Source: JBNKHH01 sp050290245
Lineage (GTDB): Bacteria; Pseudomonadota; Alphaproteobacteria; Rhodobacterales; Rhodobacteraceae
Direction: 5' to 3'
Length of the DNA stretch: 64,000 nucleotides
Assembly: GCA_050290245.1 (NCBI GenBank)
Contig: JBNKHH010000033.1
Coordinates: forward strand, 81,540 to 145,539
The translations under genes were made by a program, and so were the position numbers. The notes beneath the pieces are model-generated. The model was given only the letters and a program-made list of their open reading frames with translations. It was not told the DNA's origin and did no database searches. Of the stretch, positions 16,525 to 24,928 are shown in pieces. How positions within the stretch are numbered: position 1 is the stretch's first letter; every line of letters begins with the position of its first letter.

Positions 16525-16598
16525 GCGGGTGTAGCTCAATGGTAGAGCAGGAGCTTCCCAAGCTTAAGACGAGGGTTCGATTCCCTTCACCCGCTCCA
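16525..16598 (+). tRNA. tRNA-Gly (anticodon CCC)
   Basis: A complete 74-nt cloverleaf. The acceptor arm GCGGGTG (16525-16531) pairs with CACCCGC (16588-16594), discriminator T, and the CCA end is encoded. D-arm GCTC/GAGC, T-arm with GGTTCGATTCC. The anticodon loop TTCCCAA puts CCC at 16557-16559, reading GGG codons. The anticodon stem is weak at its top (G-A and G-T pairs). Confidence 0.95.
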
Positions 16599-17075
16599 CT
16601 TTCCCTGCGACTCAGGCGCCAAATGCGCCTTCGACATCATCAGGTCGCATGCCACAATTCATCCCCATTCGGCGCTGCGGCATGAGGGTCCGCGCAAAAT
16701 CGCATTCGTGCAGTGCGGATTGTTTCGGAAACGTTATCGCGCAAACCGCCAGCGAAATTCGGCCCCCCCGGCGCCTTGGTCTCCATCAGGCCGGGCCATG
16801 CCAACCAACAAATCACTGCAAGATATTGAAAATCAGAGAATTCCAACAGCTTGACTAAGCCAACAATTAAACTTGCCAAAAATTTTCGACGACCATTAAC
16901 TGACTGAAAACGTGTATTTTTTCGATAGACGAATGCATTTCAAATTTTGAACGAAATTTTCTGCAACCCTTGGTGGTGAGGGCCTCTGTGCAAGCCAAAC
17001 AAACATGGCCAGGCAAAGTCCTCTGGCAAAACGTGCGAACCACTCCCTTGCCGCCCAAAGATAAGAGGAAAACCC
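16599..17075. other. AT-rich intergenic region (477 bp)
   Basis: From about 16800 to 16975 the base composition falls well below its surroundings, with runs such as TTTTTT and AAATTTT. No reading frame on either strand has convincing features. It ends in an AAGAGGA ribosome site for the small gene at 17076, whose promoter should lie here. It could also hold a small RNA, but no hairpin-plus-T-tract was found inside it. Confidence 0.5.
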
Positions 17076-17288
17076 ATGATTTTCAGAATTGTAGATTTTT
17101 CGCTTTTCAGCACAGCTTTTTTCACACCCGCATTGGCGATCGAACTTGATATCGGGGCCGATCTTGGCCGGGTAGAGGCCGACGCCAGCGCATCGGTTGG
17201 CCATGGCGAACTGGCCGAAATCGATGCCAGCCAGCCGGAATTGCGCCTTTCGATGAAGCGCGCAGAGTCTTTAAACAAAGTGAATTAG
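17076..17288 (+). CDS. Possible small secreted protein (70 aa)
   Basis: A 70-aa frame starting MIFRIVDFSLFSTAFFTPAL, which looks like a signal peptide with cleavage near ALA-IE. The mature part (IELDIGADLGRVEADASASV..) is acidic and has no Cys. It has AAGAGGA 9 nt upstream of the ATG and a strong terminator about 30 bp after its stop, both supporting a real transcript. I recognise no family. The first codons are AT-rich like the upstream gap, the rest resembles the normal genome. Confidence 0.5.
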   Translation: MIFRIVDFSLFSTAFFTPALAIELDIGADLGRVEADASASVGHGELAEIDASQPELRLSMKRAESLNKVN

Positions 17289-17320
17289 ATCGTAAGGGCA
17301 ATTTGGTATTTCGCCCTGCA

Positions 17321-17358
17321 CGGGAGCCGCCTGGGCCTTCAGGTGGCTCCCGGTTTTT
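17321..17358 (+). terminator. Terminator after the 70-aa gene
   Basis: A 13-bp stem (17321-17333 with 17340-17352, one G-T pair) with loop GGCCTT is followed by GTTTTTCC. It also separates this gene from the convergent pgi. Confidence 0.9.
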
Positions 17359-17369
17359 CCGGTGATGCG

Positions 17370-18977
17370 TCAGGCGGAATGATCGCGGATGAAAGACACC
17401 AACTGCCGGGTTGAAGCGTCCTTGTTGTCACCCGTTTCCTCGCCAGCCACGACCGGTTCCAGTGCCACGGCCAACTCCTTGCCCAATTCGACACCCCATT
17501 GATCATAGGAGTTGATGCCAAGCATCACGCCCTCGACAAAGACGCGGTGTTCGTAAAGCGCAACGATCTGGCCCAAGACAAAGGGCGTCAGTTTGGGATA
17601 GACCAGCGTGGTCGACGGCCGGTTGCCGGGGAAAACCCGGTGGCGGGCCTGCCGGTCCAATTCGGCCCCCTCGAACTTGCCAACCATCAGCGCGCGTGCC
17701 TCGTCCAAGCTGCGCCCTTTCATCAGGGCTTCGGACTGTGCCAGGCAGTTGGCAACCAAAAGCCGATGCTGGTGTGCCAGTTCCGCTTCATGGCCCTCGG
17801 CACCGACCATGAATTCGCACGGCACGACCCGCGTGCCCTGGTGGATCAATTGGTAAAAGGCGTGCTGTCCATTGGTGCCCGGCTCGCCCCAGACCACCGG
17901 CCCCGAGTGAACGACAAGGTCAGCGCCGTCCATCGACACGCGCTTGCCGTTACTTTCCATCTCGAGCTGCTGCAAATATGCAGGAAGGCGTGACAGGCGT
18001 TGTTCATAGGGCAAGACAGCCCGCGTGGCATAGCCAAGCCCCTGGTTGTGCCAGATGCCGGTCAGGGCCAGCATGACGGGGATGTTTTCGAGCGGTGCGG
18101 CGGCGCGAAAATGGGTATCCATCGCCTCCCCCCCCGCCAGGAACGCGCGGAACGCCTGTCCCCCGACAGCTATCATCAGCGCAAGTCCGATCGGCCCCCA
18201 CATCGAATAGCGCCCGCCGACCCAATCCTCGAACCCGAACACCCGCGACGGATCGATACCGAAAGCAGCCGTCTTGTCGGTGGCCGACGAGAGCGCCGCG
18301 AAATGCTTGCCGGCGTTGTCTGCGCCCACTCCCTGTGCGATCCATTTCCGCGCGGTTTCGGCGTTGGTCATGGTCTCGATTGTGGTAAAGGTTTTCGAAG
18401 CGACGATCACCAGGGTCGAGGCCGGGTTCAGCGGCAACAACACGTCGTTGATGTGCGCACCGTCCACGTTCGACACGTAGTGCACGCGGGGCCCGTCGTG
18501 ATACGGCGCAAGTGCAAGCGTCGCCATGGCGGGGCCTAGGTCGGAACCGCCGATGCCGATATTGACCACGTCCGTAATCGGCCCCTGTCCTTCGGCTGTA
18601 CCGTTGCGCACCTGCTCGGCAAAGGCCTCCATCCGCTTCAGCGTCTCGCGCACGCCAGGGATCACGTCCTGGCCGTCGACCAACACGGCGCCGCCGGAGA
18701 GGTTCCGCAACGCCGTGTGCAGGACAGCACGTTCCTCGGTTTCGTTGATCTTCTGGCCCGAAAACATCGCCTCGCGCCGTGCCGGCACGTCGGCGTCCTC
18801 GAACATCGAGATCAAAAGATCGCGGGCACCCGCGTCCATCGCCGTCTTGGAATAGTCGAATAACAGATCGCCCGCCCGGACCGAGAACGCGCTCGCCCTG
18901 TTTGGGTCGTCAAAGCGATCAAGGATCGGCGTTTCGGCGGCGGCCTTGGCGGTCTTCGAAAGGGTATCCCAGGTCAT
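17370..18977 (-). CDS. pgi: Glucose-6-phosphate isomerase
   Basis: A 535-aa phosphosugar isomerase interconverting glucose 6-phosphate and fructose 6-phosphate. Signatures are the SIS-domain stretch VNIGIGGSDLGPAM, PFVDQ-like region FGFEDWVGGRYSMWG, and GEPGTNGQHAFYQLIHQG with catalytic residues. I chose ATG 18977 (AGGAGCT upstream) rather than 19025, because MTWDTLSKTAKAAAETPILD is the usual family start. It is third in zwf-pgl-pgi, 10 bp after pgl. With zwf it lets fructose 6-phosphate cycle back into the Entner-Doudoroff/pentose-phosphate route. Confidence 0.97.
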   Translation of the reverse strand: MTWDTLSKTAKAAAETPILDRFDDPNRASAFSVRAGDLLFDYSKTAMDAGARDLLISMFEDADVPARREAMFSGQKINETEERAVLHTALRNLSGGAVLVDGQDVIPGVRETLKRMEAFAEQVRNGTAEGQGPITDVVNIGIGGSDLGPAMATLALAPYHDGPRVHYVSNVDGAHINDVLLPLNPASTLVIVASKTFTTIETMTNAETARKWIAQGVGADNAGKHFAALSSATDKTAAFGIDPSRVFGFEDWVGGRYSMWGPIGLALMIAVGGQAFRAFLAGGEAMDTHFRAAAPLENIPVMLALTGIWHNQGLGYATRAVLPYEQRLSRLPAYLQQLEMESNGKRVSMDGADLVVHSGPVVWGEPGTNGQHAFYQLIHQGTRVVPCEFMVGAEGHEAELAHQHRLLVANCLAQSEALMKGRSLDEARALMVGKFEGAELDRQARHRVFPGNRPSTTLVYPKLTPFVLGQIVALYEHRVFVEGVMLGINSYDQWGVELGKELAVALEPVVAGEETGDNKDASTRQLVSFIRDHSA

Positions 18978-18987
18978 GGCAGCTCCT

Positions 18988-19650
18988 TCAGGGGGCCCAG
19001 TGAATTTCTGCCTGGCCCAGTACAATCGACACCGGGGCTTTCTCGGCAGGCAGGGATCGGGCGTTTTCGAGCGCGGCGCGTTTATCCTCGCCGGTGATCA
19101 GAATATGGCTTGCCATGGCGCCCGAGAGGACTCGCCCGGTCAGAGTAATACGGGGCTCCGGTGCGCCGGGCGCATCGACCAGCATCAGGGGCGGCGCGTC
19201 ACCAGCCAGTGCCGCCGGCAAGGCCCGGGCGCCGGGAAAGAGCGAGGCGGTATGCATATCCGCGCCCATGCCCAAAAGCAGCACATCAACCGGCAGGCGG
19301 CCGGATAGGTCAGCACAAAGATCCTCGATCGCGTGATCGGCGTCCGGCACATAGCGCAGGAAGGTGGCCGCAGCGGCCCGACCGACCAAGAGGCGTTCGC
19401 GGACCAGACGTTCGTTTGAGCGGGCGTGGTCGGCGGGCACAAGACGCTCGTCGCTCAGCATCACATCGACGCGGGACCAGTCGATATCGGCGGCAGACAA
19501 CTCGTCGAACATCGGACCCGGAGTCGTCCCGCCCGGTACGGCCAACGTCACGCGGTCCTGGCTGAGCAAGGCTGTTTCAAGCGCTTCGGCCAGTGCGTTG
19601 GCCAGCGAGATGAACAAAAGGTCCCGGTCCGGGTAGTCGTTCAACATCAT
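18988..19650 (-). CDS. pgl: 6-Phosphogluconolactonase
   Basis: A 220-aa DevB/SOL-type lactonase hydrolysing 6-phosphogluconolactone to 6-phosphogluconate. Family segments are VTLAVPGGTTPGPMFDELS, WSRVDVMLSDERLVPADHARSNERL and LLLGMGADMHTASLFPGA. Its start (ATG 19650, next Met one codon in) overlaps the zwf stop by 4 bp, giving tight coupling with the enzyme that makes its unstable substrate. Confidence 0.95.
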   Translation of the reverse strand: MMLNDYPDRDLLFISLANALAEALETALLSQDRVTLAVPGGTTPGPMFDELSAADIDWSRVDVMLSDERLVPADHARSNERLVRERLLVGRAAAATFLRYVPDADHAIEDLCADLSGRLPVDVLLLGMGADMHTASLFPGARALPAALAGDAPPLMLVDAPGAPEPRITLTGRVLSGAMASHILITGEDKRAALENARSLPAEKAPVSIVLGQAEIHWAP

Positions 19651-21098
19651 GAAATTTCCCGCCAGCGGCGGCCCTCGCGGTGCAGGAGCATGGCGGCCTC
19701 CTCCGGGCCGGTGGAGCCGACCTCATAGGGTGCAGGCTTGTCCCCCCGCTGTTCCCAGCCCGCGATCAGCGGATCGGTCCAGGCCCAGGCAGCTTCGACC
19801 TCGTCGCCGCGCATGAACAGGGTCTGGTCACCCCGGATCACATCCATGATCAGCCGCTCATAGGCGTCGGGCACCTCTTCGGCGTCCGGTCCAAGTGCAT
19901 CGGCAAAGGTCATGTCCAGCGGCACATCAACAAGACGCATCCCGCCCGGCCCCGGCTCTTTGATGGTGACCAGAAGGTCCATGCCCTCATTCGGTTGCAG
20001 CCGGATCGCCAGCACGTTGCGGTGACGCCCAAGAGCCTGGCCAAATATGGAATGGGGGGCGTCTTTGAAGACGACAGCGATTTCCGTGTGGCGGGCTTTC
20101 ATCCGCTTGCCCGTGCGCAAGTAGAACGGCACCCCTGCCCATCTCCAGTTCGACACCTCCAGTTTCATGGCAATGAAGCTCTCGGTGCGGCTCTGCGGGT
20201 CATCCACCTGGTCAAGATAGCTTTCGCCATCCTTCGGCGAGACGTACTGACCACGCACCACGTCCTCAGGCTTGACCCGCTCAAGTGCGCGAATGACCTT
20301 CAGCTTTTCGTCGCGGACCGCATCGGGATCAAACCGCGATGGCGGTTCCATGGCAGTCAGGCATAACAACTGCATCAGGTGGTTCTGAACCATATCCCGC
20401 ATTGCGCCCGATTTGTCGTAATAAGCGCCCCTTCCGTTCACACCGACGCTTTCGGCCACGGTAATCTGGACATGGTCGACATACTGCGCGTTCCACAAGG
20501 GTTCGAACAGAACGTTGCCAAACCGCACCGCCATCAGGTTCTGGACCGTCTCTTTGCCCAGGTAGTGATCGATGCGGTAGATCTGACCTTCATCGAAATG
20601 ATCGCGCAGGGTCTTGTTCAGCGCGCGCGCGCTTTCCAGGTCTCGGCCAAAGGGCTTTTCGACGACGATCCGGCAGGCCGGCCCGGCACATTCATAGCCA
20701 TGCAGACGCTCCGCCAAAGCGCCGAAAAGGGATGGCGCAACCGAAAAATAGAACGCCCGCACGACGCCCTTGCGCAACAAATTGGCAAGGTCCTTCCACC
20801 CGTCTTCGCCCAGGGCGTCGATGGCGACGTATTCTAGCCGATTTAGGAAGGCAGCGACGTCGTCTTTCGGGCGCTGGCTCGCGGGCACGAATTCTTCGAG
20901 CGCCGCTTTTATCTCGGAACGGTAGGCGTCGGGGCTCATCTCGCCCCTTGCGGCGCCGATGATGCGGCTGGAGTCGGTCATCTGCCCGGCACGGAAACGC
21001 CGGAATAGCCCAGGCAAGATCTTCCGGCGTGCCAGATCGCCCGTTCCACCGAAAATCACCAGGTCGAATTCCTCGACAGGAATAACGCGCGAGACCAT
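19647..21098 (-). CDS. zwf: Glucose-6-phosphate 1-dehydrogenase
   Basis: A 483-aa NADP-dependent enzyme oxidising glucose 6-phosphate to 6-phosphogluconolactone. The Rossmann motif FGGTGDLARRKILPGLF is near the start and the active-site signature RIDHYLGKETVQN near residue 180. I placed the start at ATG 21098 (MVSRVIPVEEFDLVIFGG), preceded by AAGGAGAG; the longer open frame upstream runs through the regulatory region. A LacI-type palindrome lies 22 bp upstream. First gene of zwf-pgl-pgi. Confidence 0.97.
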   Translation of the reverse strand: MVSRVIPVEEFDLVIFGGTGDLARRKILPGLFRRFRAGQMTDSSRIIGAARGEMSPDAYRSEIKAALEEFVPASQRPKDDVAAFLNRLEYVAIDALGEDGWKDLANLLRKGVVRAFYFSVAPSLFGALAERLHGYECAGPACRIVVEKPFGRDLESARALNKTLRDHFDEGQIYRIDHYLGKETVQNLMAVRFGNVLFEPLWNAQYVDHVQITVAESVGVNGRGAYYDKSGAMRDMVQNHLMQLLCLTAMEPPSRFDPDAVRDEKLKVIRALERVKPEDVVRGQYVSPKDGESYLDQVDDPQSRTESFIAMKLEVSNWRWAGVPFYLRTGKRMKARHTEIAVVFKDAPHSIFGQALGRHRNVLAIRLQPNEGMDLLVTIKEPGPGGMRLVDVPLDMTFADALGPDAEEVPDAYERLIMDVIRGDQTLFMRGDEVEAAWAWTDPLIAGWEQRGDKPAPYEVGSTGPEEAAMLLHREGRRWREIS

Positions 21099-21120
21099 GT
21101 GAACTCTCCTTGAACTGAAA

Positions 21121-21136
21121 ATGTTAACGCTAACAT
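21121..21136 (-). promoter_or_regulatory. LacI-type operator upstream of zwf
   Basis: ATGTTAACGCTAACAT has 6-bp inverted arms (ATGTTA/TAACAT) around ACGC and is one base from the perfect palindrome ATGTTAGCGCTAACAT. It sits 22 bp before the zwf start, where a repressor could block transcription. The cognate regulator is not evident; its sequence differs from the operators at 29.97 kb. Confidence 0.6.
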
Positions 21137-21331
21137 CACCATTCACCGCGGCCATTACCCGGTCTTTCAAAACAAGTCCAGCCAAAGCCGACTGCGAAAG
21201 CTCCGTCGAAGCGCCCCTGTGCGAGCTGTTTTTTTCAATCCGCAGCCTTTCCATAGCCCAAGGCCGCTTGGATTTCAGCCAGGAAAGGAAAAGACATGCA
21301 AAAAAGTGAGGACAGAGAGGAACGGTCGGTG
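21137..21331. other. Intergenic region between the GH43 operon and zwf
   Basis: This 195-bp stretch lies between the TolB-like gene stop and the zwf operator. It should hold the zwf promoter. No terminator for the upstream operon was recognised, so read-through from the sugar operon into zwf remains possible. Confidence 0.4.
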
Positions 21332-22156
21332 TCAGGGACGCGCATAGGCTACGAAGGCAAAACGATCCCCGTCCGGCGACCAGCTTGGCACGTTGATCGA
21401 GCCTTGACCGCCGAACAGCGACAAAAGCCTGCGTCCGGCACCACCCTGCGCCGGCATTATCCGCAATTCGACTTCGCGGTTGGCTGGATGCCCCTTTGTC
21501 CCGTTTTGATAGGCCAGGTAGACCACGTATTTGCCGTCCGGCGAGGGGTGCGGAAACCAATTCACCGCGGCGTCCCGGGTCATTCGCTCGACGGGTCCGC
21601 CACTCGGAGACACACGCCACAGATCGACAGCCCCATCCCTTTCACCATTGAACCAGATCCAACGGCCATCGGGCGTATAGTCGGGGCCGTCGCAGTGATC
21701 GAAACCCTGGGTCAATTGTCGTTCGGCCCCACCGTCAAGCGCCATAGTGCAAACCTGGAATTTTCCTCCGCGCCGCGCCACATAGGCCAGGGTGGCGCCG
21801 TCGGGCGACCAGCCATGCCAATAGGCTGGGGATTTGGCCCCGAGCGGTACCGGCGTGCCGCCGCTGGCGGGCAACGTATAAATCTCGCTTTTGCCTGTCC
21901 GGCTTGCATCGCTGATTGCCAGGAGCATGCCGTCCGGTGACAGCCCATGGTCGTTGTTCAGCCGGTGCAAAGTACCGGTGTCGATCGGATCGAGCGCCGG
22001 CGCGGCAAGATCGACGCGGAACAGTCGCCCCTCGCCGTTGACGATCAGTGCCCTGCCGTCACGGGTCCAGTTCGGTGCTTCGATCAGCTGGTCCGTTTCC
22101 AGCACGGTTTCAACCGCTCCGGACCTCGGATCGCAGACCTGCAGGCGGCTTTTCAT
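21332..22156 (-). CDS. TolB-like beta-propeller protein (PD40 repeats), cytoplasmic
   Basis: A 274-aa protein with PD40/WD40-like repeats: APNWTRDGRALIVNG, NDHGLSPDGMLLAISD, YWHGWSPDGATLAYVA, GPDYTPDGRWIWFNG, FPHPSPDGKYVVYLA and VPSWSPDGDRFAFVA, i.e. about six blades. Unlike periplasmic TolB it has no signal peptide, starting MKSRLQVCDPRSGAV. Its start overlaps the GH43 stop by 4 bp, so it belongs to the sugar operon and ends it. Related proteins occur beside glycoside hydrolases. Role unknown; a cytoplasmic sugar-binding or lyase-like function (oligogalacturonate lyases share this fold) is conceivable but untested. Confidence 0.8.
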   Translation of the reverse strand: MKSRLQVCDPRSGAVETVLETDQLIEAPNWTRDGRALIVNGEGRLFRVDLAAPALDPIDTGTLHRLNNDHGLSPDGMLLAISDASRTGKSEIYTLPASGGTPVPLGAKSPAYWHGWSPDGATLAYVARRGGKFQVCTMALDGGAERQLTQGFDHCDGPDYTPDGRWIWFNGERDGAVDLWRVSPSGGPVERMTRDAAVNWFPHPSPDGKYVVYLAYQNGTKGHPANREVELRIMPAQGGAGRRLLSLFGGQGSINVPSWSPDGDRFAFVAYARP

Positions 22157-23748
22157 CCCGGGCAGTACGAGAACCGCGCGAACCGGGCCTCGCGTGCCTG
22201 GCCCGAGATATCAAAGGCGACCATGCCGACAAAGGTTCCGGTGAAACTGCCATGCTCGCCGCGACCGCCCTCGTCAGAGATGACTGCGGCGTTCAGGACC
22301 GGACCGATTGGCTGCCAGTCGCCGTCCTGCCTCCAGAAGAACTGCTGCGCGGAGTGATCGACCTCGACTGCAAGCTCTACGGGGCCATCTGCAAGGGGCA
22401 CGGGGCCGTCCAATGGATGGTCCAGGGCACCATCCGGCCAGTCCCCGGGACAGCTTAGGATGGTGAGGCAACGGCCCTGACCCGGCTCGTCGGTGACAAG
22501 CAGGGCGTGGAACTTGAACCGGTTGTAATAGGTCGTTAGCCCGGCAGCTTGCTGGTAGGACTCGGGGGCAAAATCGACTGTGGTTTCAGCGCGATAGGTC
22601 AGGTGCTCCTGACGGCGCGCAAGCAGAGATTGCTCGAACCAGCTGCCGATGCTTTCGCGCCCGATCAGTGTCAATCCGTCAGGACCAGTGCGAAACAGGC
22701 GGTCGGGATGGGGATGGCGCAACCATTGGAAGTCATGATGCACCCCGTCGGCAAAATCATAGTGGCTGTCCTTGGGCGCGGGTGCTGAGGCTTGCGAAGG
22801 GATCTCTTCGCGCACCAGCAAACCGCCCTGTTCGAGGTAGAGCCAGTCGTCTTCGCCCCAGACACATTTCTCGATACCGGTTTCGCGGCCCAGCGGGCAA
22901 TAGCGCCCCTGCCCGTCCGGCCCGGCGATCGGGCGTCCCATCAGGAAACTGTGCCAGATGGTGCCATCGGGCGCTTCGACATACTGACCGTGGCCGGTGC
23001 GCTGGATCGGATGATCCGGCGCGTCGGCGGCGGACAATAGGAATTTCTGCGGGTGGACTTCATAGGGTCCCTGGATGTGACGGGACCTTGCAAGCGTGAC
23101 GGCGTGGGCATAGCCCGTGCCCCCTTCAGCCGTGGTCAGATAGTACCAGCCGTTTCGTTTGAACAGATGCGGCGCCTCGGTCAGGCCTCGGTCGGTACCG
23201 TCAAATATATTAGTGCACTCACCCGTCAATCCCTGGTTTGGCGACCACTCCTGCAAGAGAATTCCGTCGAAACTTGCGTTTTTCGGGTTGCCGCCCGTGC
23301 CTTTTCCCCGATGGTTCCAGCGCATGTTCACGAACCATTTGCGCCCGTCGTCGTCATGGAACAGTGAGGGATCGAAGCCCGAGCTATTAATATACCAGGG
23401 GTCACGCCAAGGCCCTTCGATGCGCTCGGCGCAAGTGATGTAGTTGTGGGCATCCTTAAAGGCGCCGTCATAGCGTTTGACATCCGTATAGACCAACCAG
23501 AACAGCCCATCGGCAAAGGACAGGCAGGGTGCCCAGATGCCGCAGCTGTCGGGGTTGCCACGCATGTCCAGAAGTCCTTCGCGGTCGAGCGGTGCACCTG
23601 CGAACTCCCAATTGGAAAGATCGTCCGAGCGGTAGATGCGCACGCCCGGATACCATTCAAAGGTCGAGGTCGCGATGTAATAGGTTTCACCCACGCGGAT
23701 CATCGACGGGTCCGGATTGAATCCGGGTAAGACGGGATTGCGGATCAT
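22153..23748 (-). CDS. Glycoside hydrolase family 43 (beta-xylosidase-like)
   Basis: A 531-aa enzyme with an N-terminal five-bladed GH43 propeller and a C-terminal beta-sandwich (about residue 320 on), the layout of GH43 beta-xylosidases/arabinofuranosidases. The expected acidic residues are visible: Asp13 in FNPDPSM (general base), Asp in SSGFDPSLF (pKa modulator) and Glu in LTEAPHLF (general acid). There is no signal peptide, so it should cleave imported xylo- or arabino-oligosaccharides in the cytoplasm, consistent with the ABC importer upstream in the same operon. Exact linkage specificity is not readable. Confidence 0.92.
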   Translation of the reverse strand: MIRNPVLPGFNPDPSMIRVGETYYIATSTFEWYPGVRIYRSDDLSNWEFAGAPLDREGLLDMRGNPDSCGIWAPCLSFADGLFWLVYTDVKRYDGAFKDAHNYITCAERIEGPWRDPWYINSSGFDPSLFHDDDGRKWFVNMRWNHRGKGTGGNPKNASFDGILLQEWSPNQGLTGECTNIFDGTDRGLTEAPHLFKRNGWYYLTTAEGGTGYAHAVTLARSRHIQGPYEVHPQKFLLSAADAPDHPIQRTGHGQYVEAPDGTIWHSFLMGRPIAGPDGQGRYCPLGRETGIEKCVWGEDDWLYLEQGGLLVREEIPSQASAPAPKDSHYDFADGVHHDFQWLRHPHPDRLFRTGPDGLTLIGRESIGSWFEQSLLARRQEHLTYRAETTVDFAPESYQQAAGLTTYYNRFKFHALLVTDEPGQGRCLTILSCPGDWPDGALDHPLDGPVPLADGPVELAVEVDHSAQQFFWRQDGDWQPIGPVLNAAVISDEGGRGEHGSFTGTFVGMVAFDISGQAREARFARFSYCPG

Positions 23749-23797
23749 TTCAGACTCCCGGCTTGGGGGCGACCCGGCGGACCGCCCCGGAGTGGTG

Positions 23798-24916
23798 TCA
23801 ATTCAGCAGCGCCCGCGCGTCCTCGGGGCCCAAGGCCTCGGGGCGGTCGCAAGTGGTGGTCATCTCGACAAAGGCCCCTTTTTCGCCCGACTCCAGGAGG
23901 CTGGTCATCACCTCGACCACGTGGAGTGCAAGTTCCATCGAACAGCGATGCGCCCGCCCCTCACCGATGGCCACGGCCATATCGGCCAGACCGGCCGTGC
24001 GGTAGTTGGCCCGTTCGTCCTGGTTTGCCACGCCGAAAGGATGTGCCCAAGGCACGACCGTCTCGGGTTCGAAATTGGCCCGAGTCAGGATCAGGTCGCC
24101 ACCGAAAAAGTTCGGATCGGGCACGTCGAGCGAAGCGCTCGTGCCATAAAGCTCCATTGGCTTGTGGCCATGCGCCCAGACATCCCACGAGGTACACAGC
24201 GTGATCACCGCGCCGTTTTCGAACTGCAAAAGGCCATGGATGGTGGTGGGCGTGTCGACGGGGATTTCTTCGCCTTTCCTCGGCTCGGACAGTATGGTGC
24301 GGGTTTTCGACGGGGTCGACGACAGCGCCGCGACACGGCTCACGGGCCCCAGAAGCTGTACGAGATTGGTGATGTAATAGGGTCCGATGTCCAGAACCGG
24401 CCCAGCCCCCGGCTGGAAGAAGAAATCCGGATTGGGATGCCAGTGCTCCATCCCGTGCGACATGACGAAGGCGGTGCCGCTGGTCACAACCCCGACCGTG
24501 CCGTCATCGATCAGTGCGCGGGCTTGCTGGTGGGTGCCCCCGAGAAAGGTGTCGGGCGCCGAACCGACGCGCAGCCCCTTTTCGCCAGCGATCCGCGCCA
24601 GTTCTGCGCCTTCTTGCAGGGACAGGACAAAAGGCTTTTCCGAGTAAACGTGCTTGCCGGCCTCGAGACAGCGTTTCGAGACCTCGAAATGCGCCGCCGG
24701 GATCGTCAGGTTAACGACGATATCGACGTCATTGGCCGCCAGAAGCCCCTCGACCGTCTCGGCCCGGACGCCGAATTCCTCGGCCCGCGCCTTGGCCACG
24801 TCCATGTTGAGATCGGATACCGCACGCATTTCGATCCCCTTGAACAGGGGCGCGAGCCGCAGGTAAGCCGCAGAGATATTGCCGCATCCAATGATGCCGA
24901 CACCAAGTGAAGACAT
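23798..24916 (-). CDS. Gfo/Idh/MocA family oxidoreductase
   Basis: A 372-aa NAD(P)-dependent dehydrogenase. The Rossmann motif GVGIIGCGNISAAY is at the N-terminus, the EKP motif (VYSEKPF, with the catalytic Lys) near residue 95, and the C-terminal alpha/beta domain carries GPVLDIGPYYITNLVQLLGP. These enzymes oxidise or reduce sugar carbons. It lies between GH43 and the isomerase gene (12 bp away), suggesting processing of a released pentose or hexose. The substrate is unknown. Confidence 0.9.
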   Translation of the reverse strand: MSSLGVGIIGCGNISAAYLRLAPLFKGIEMRAVSDLNMDVAKARAEEFGVRAETVEGLLAANDVDIVVNLTIPAAHFEVSKRCLEAGKHVYSEKPFVLSLQEGAELARIAGEKGLRVGSAPDTFLGGTHQQARALIDDGTVGVVTSGTAFVMSHGMEHWHPNPDFFFQPGAGPVLDIGPYYITNLVQLLGPVSRVAALSSTPSKTRTILSEPRKGEEIPVDTPTTIHGLLQFENGAVITLCTSWDVWAHGHKPMELYGTSASLDVPDPNFFGGDLILTRANFEPETVVPWAHPFGVANQDERANYRTAGLADMAVAIGEGRAHRCSMELALHVVEVMTSLLESGEKGAFVEMTTTCDRPEALGPEDARALLN

Positions 24917-24928
24917 TGTCGGAACTCC

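Noticed and set aside
16640..16879. Minus-strand 79-codon frame after tRNA-Gly
   Set aside because: No ribosome site, crosses the composition boundary and shows no family resemblance.
23717..24910. A 397-codon plus-strand frame opposite the Gfo/Idh gene
   Set aside because: Antisense to a gene with clear Rossmann and EKP motifs.
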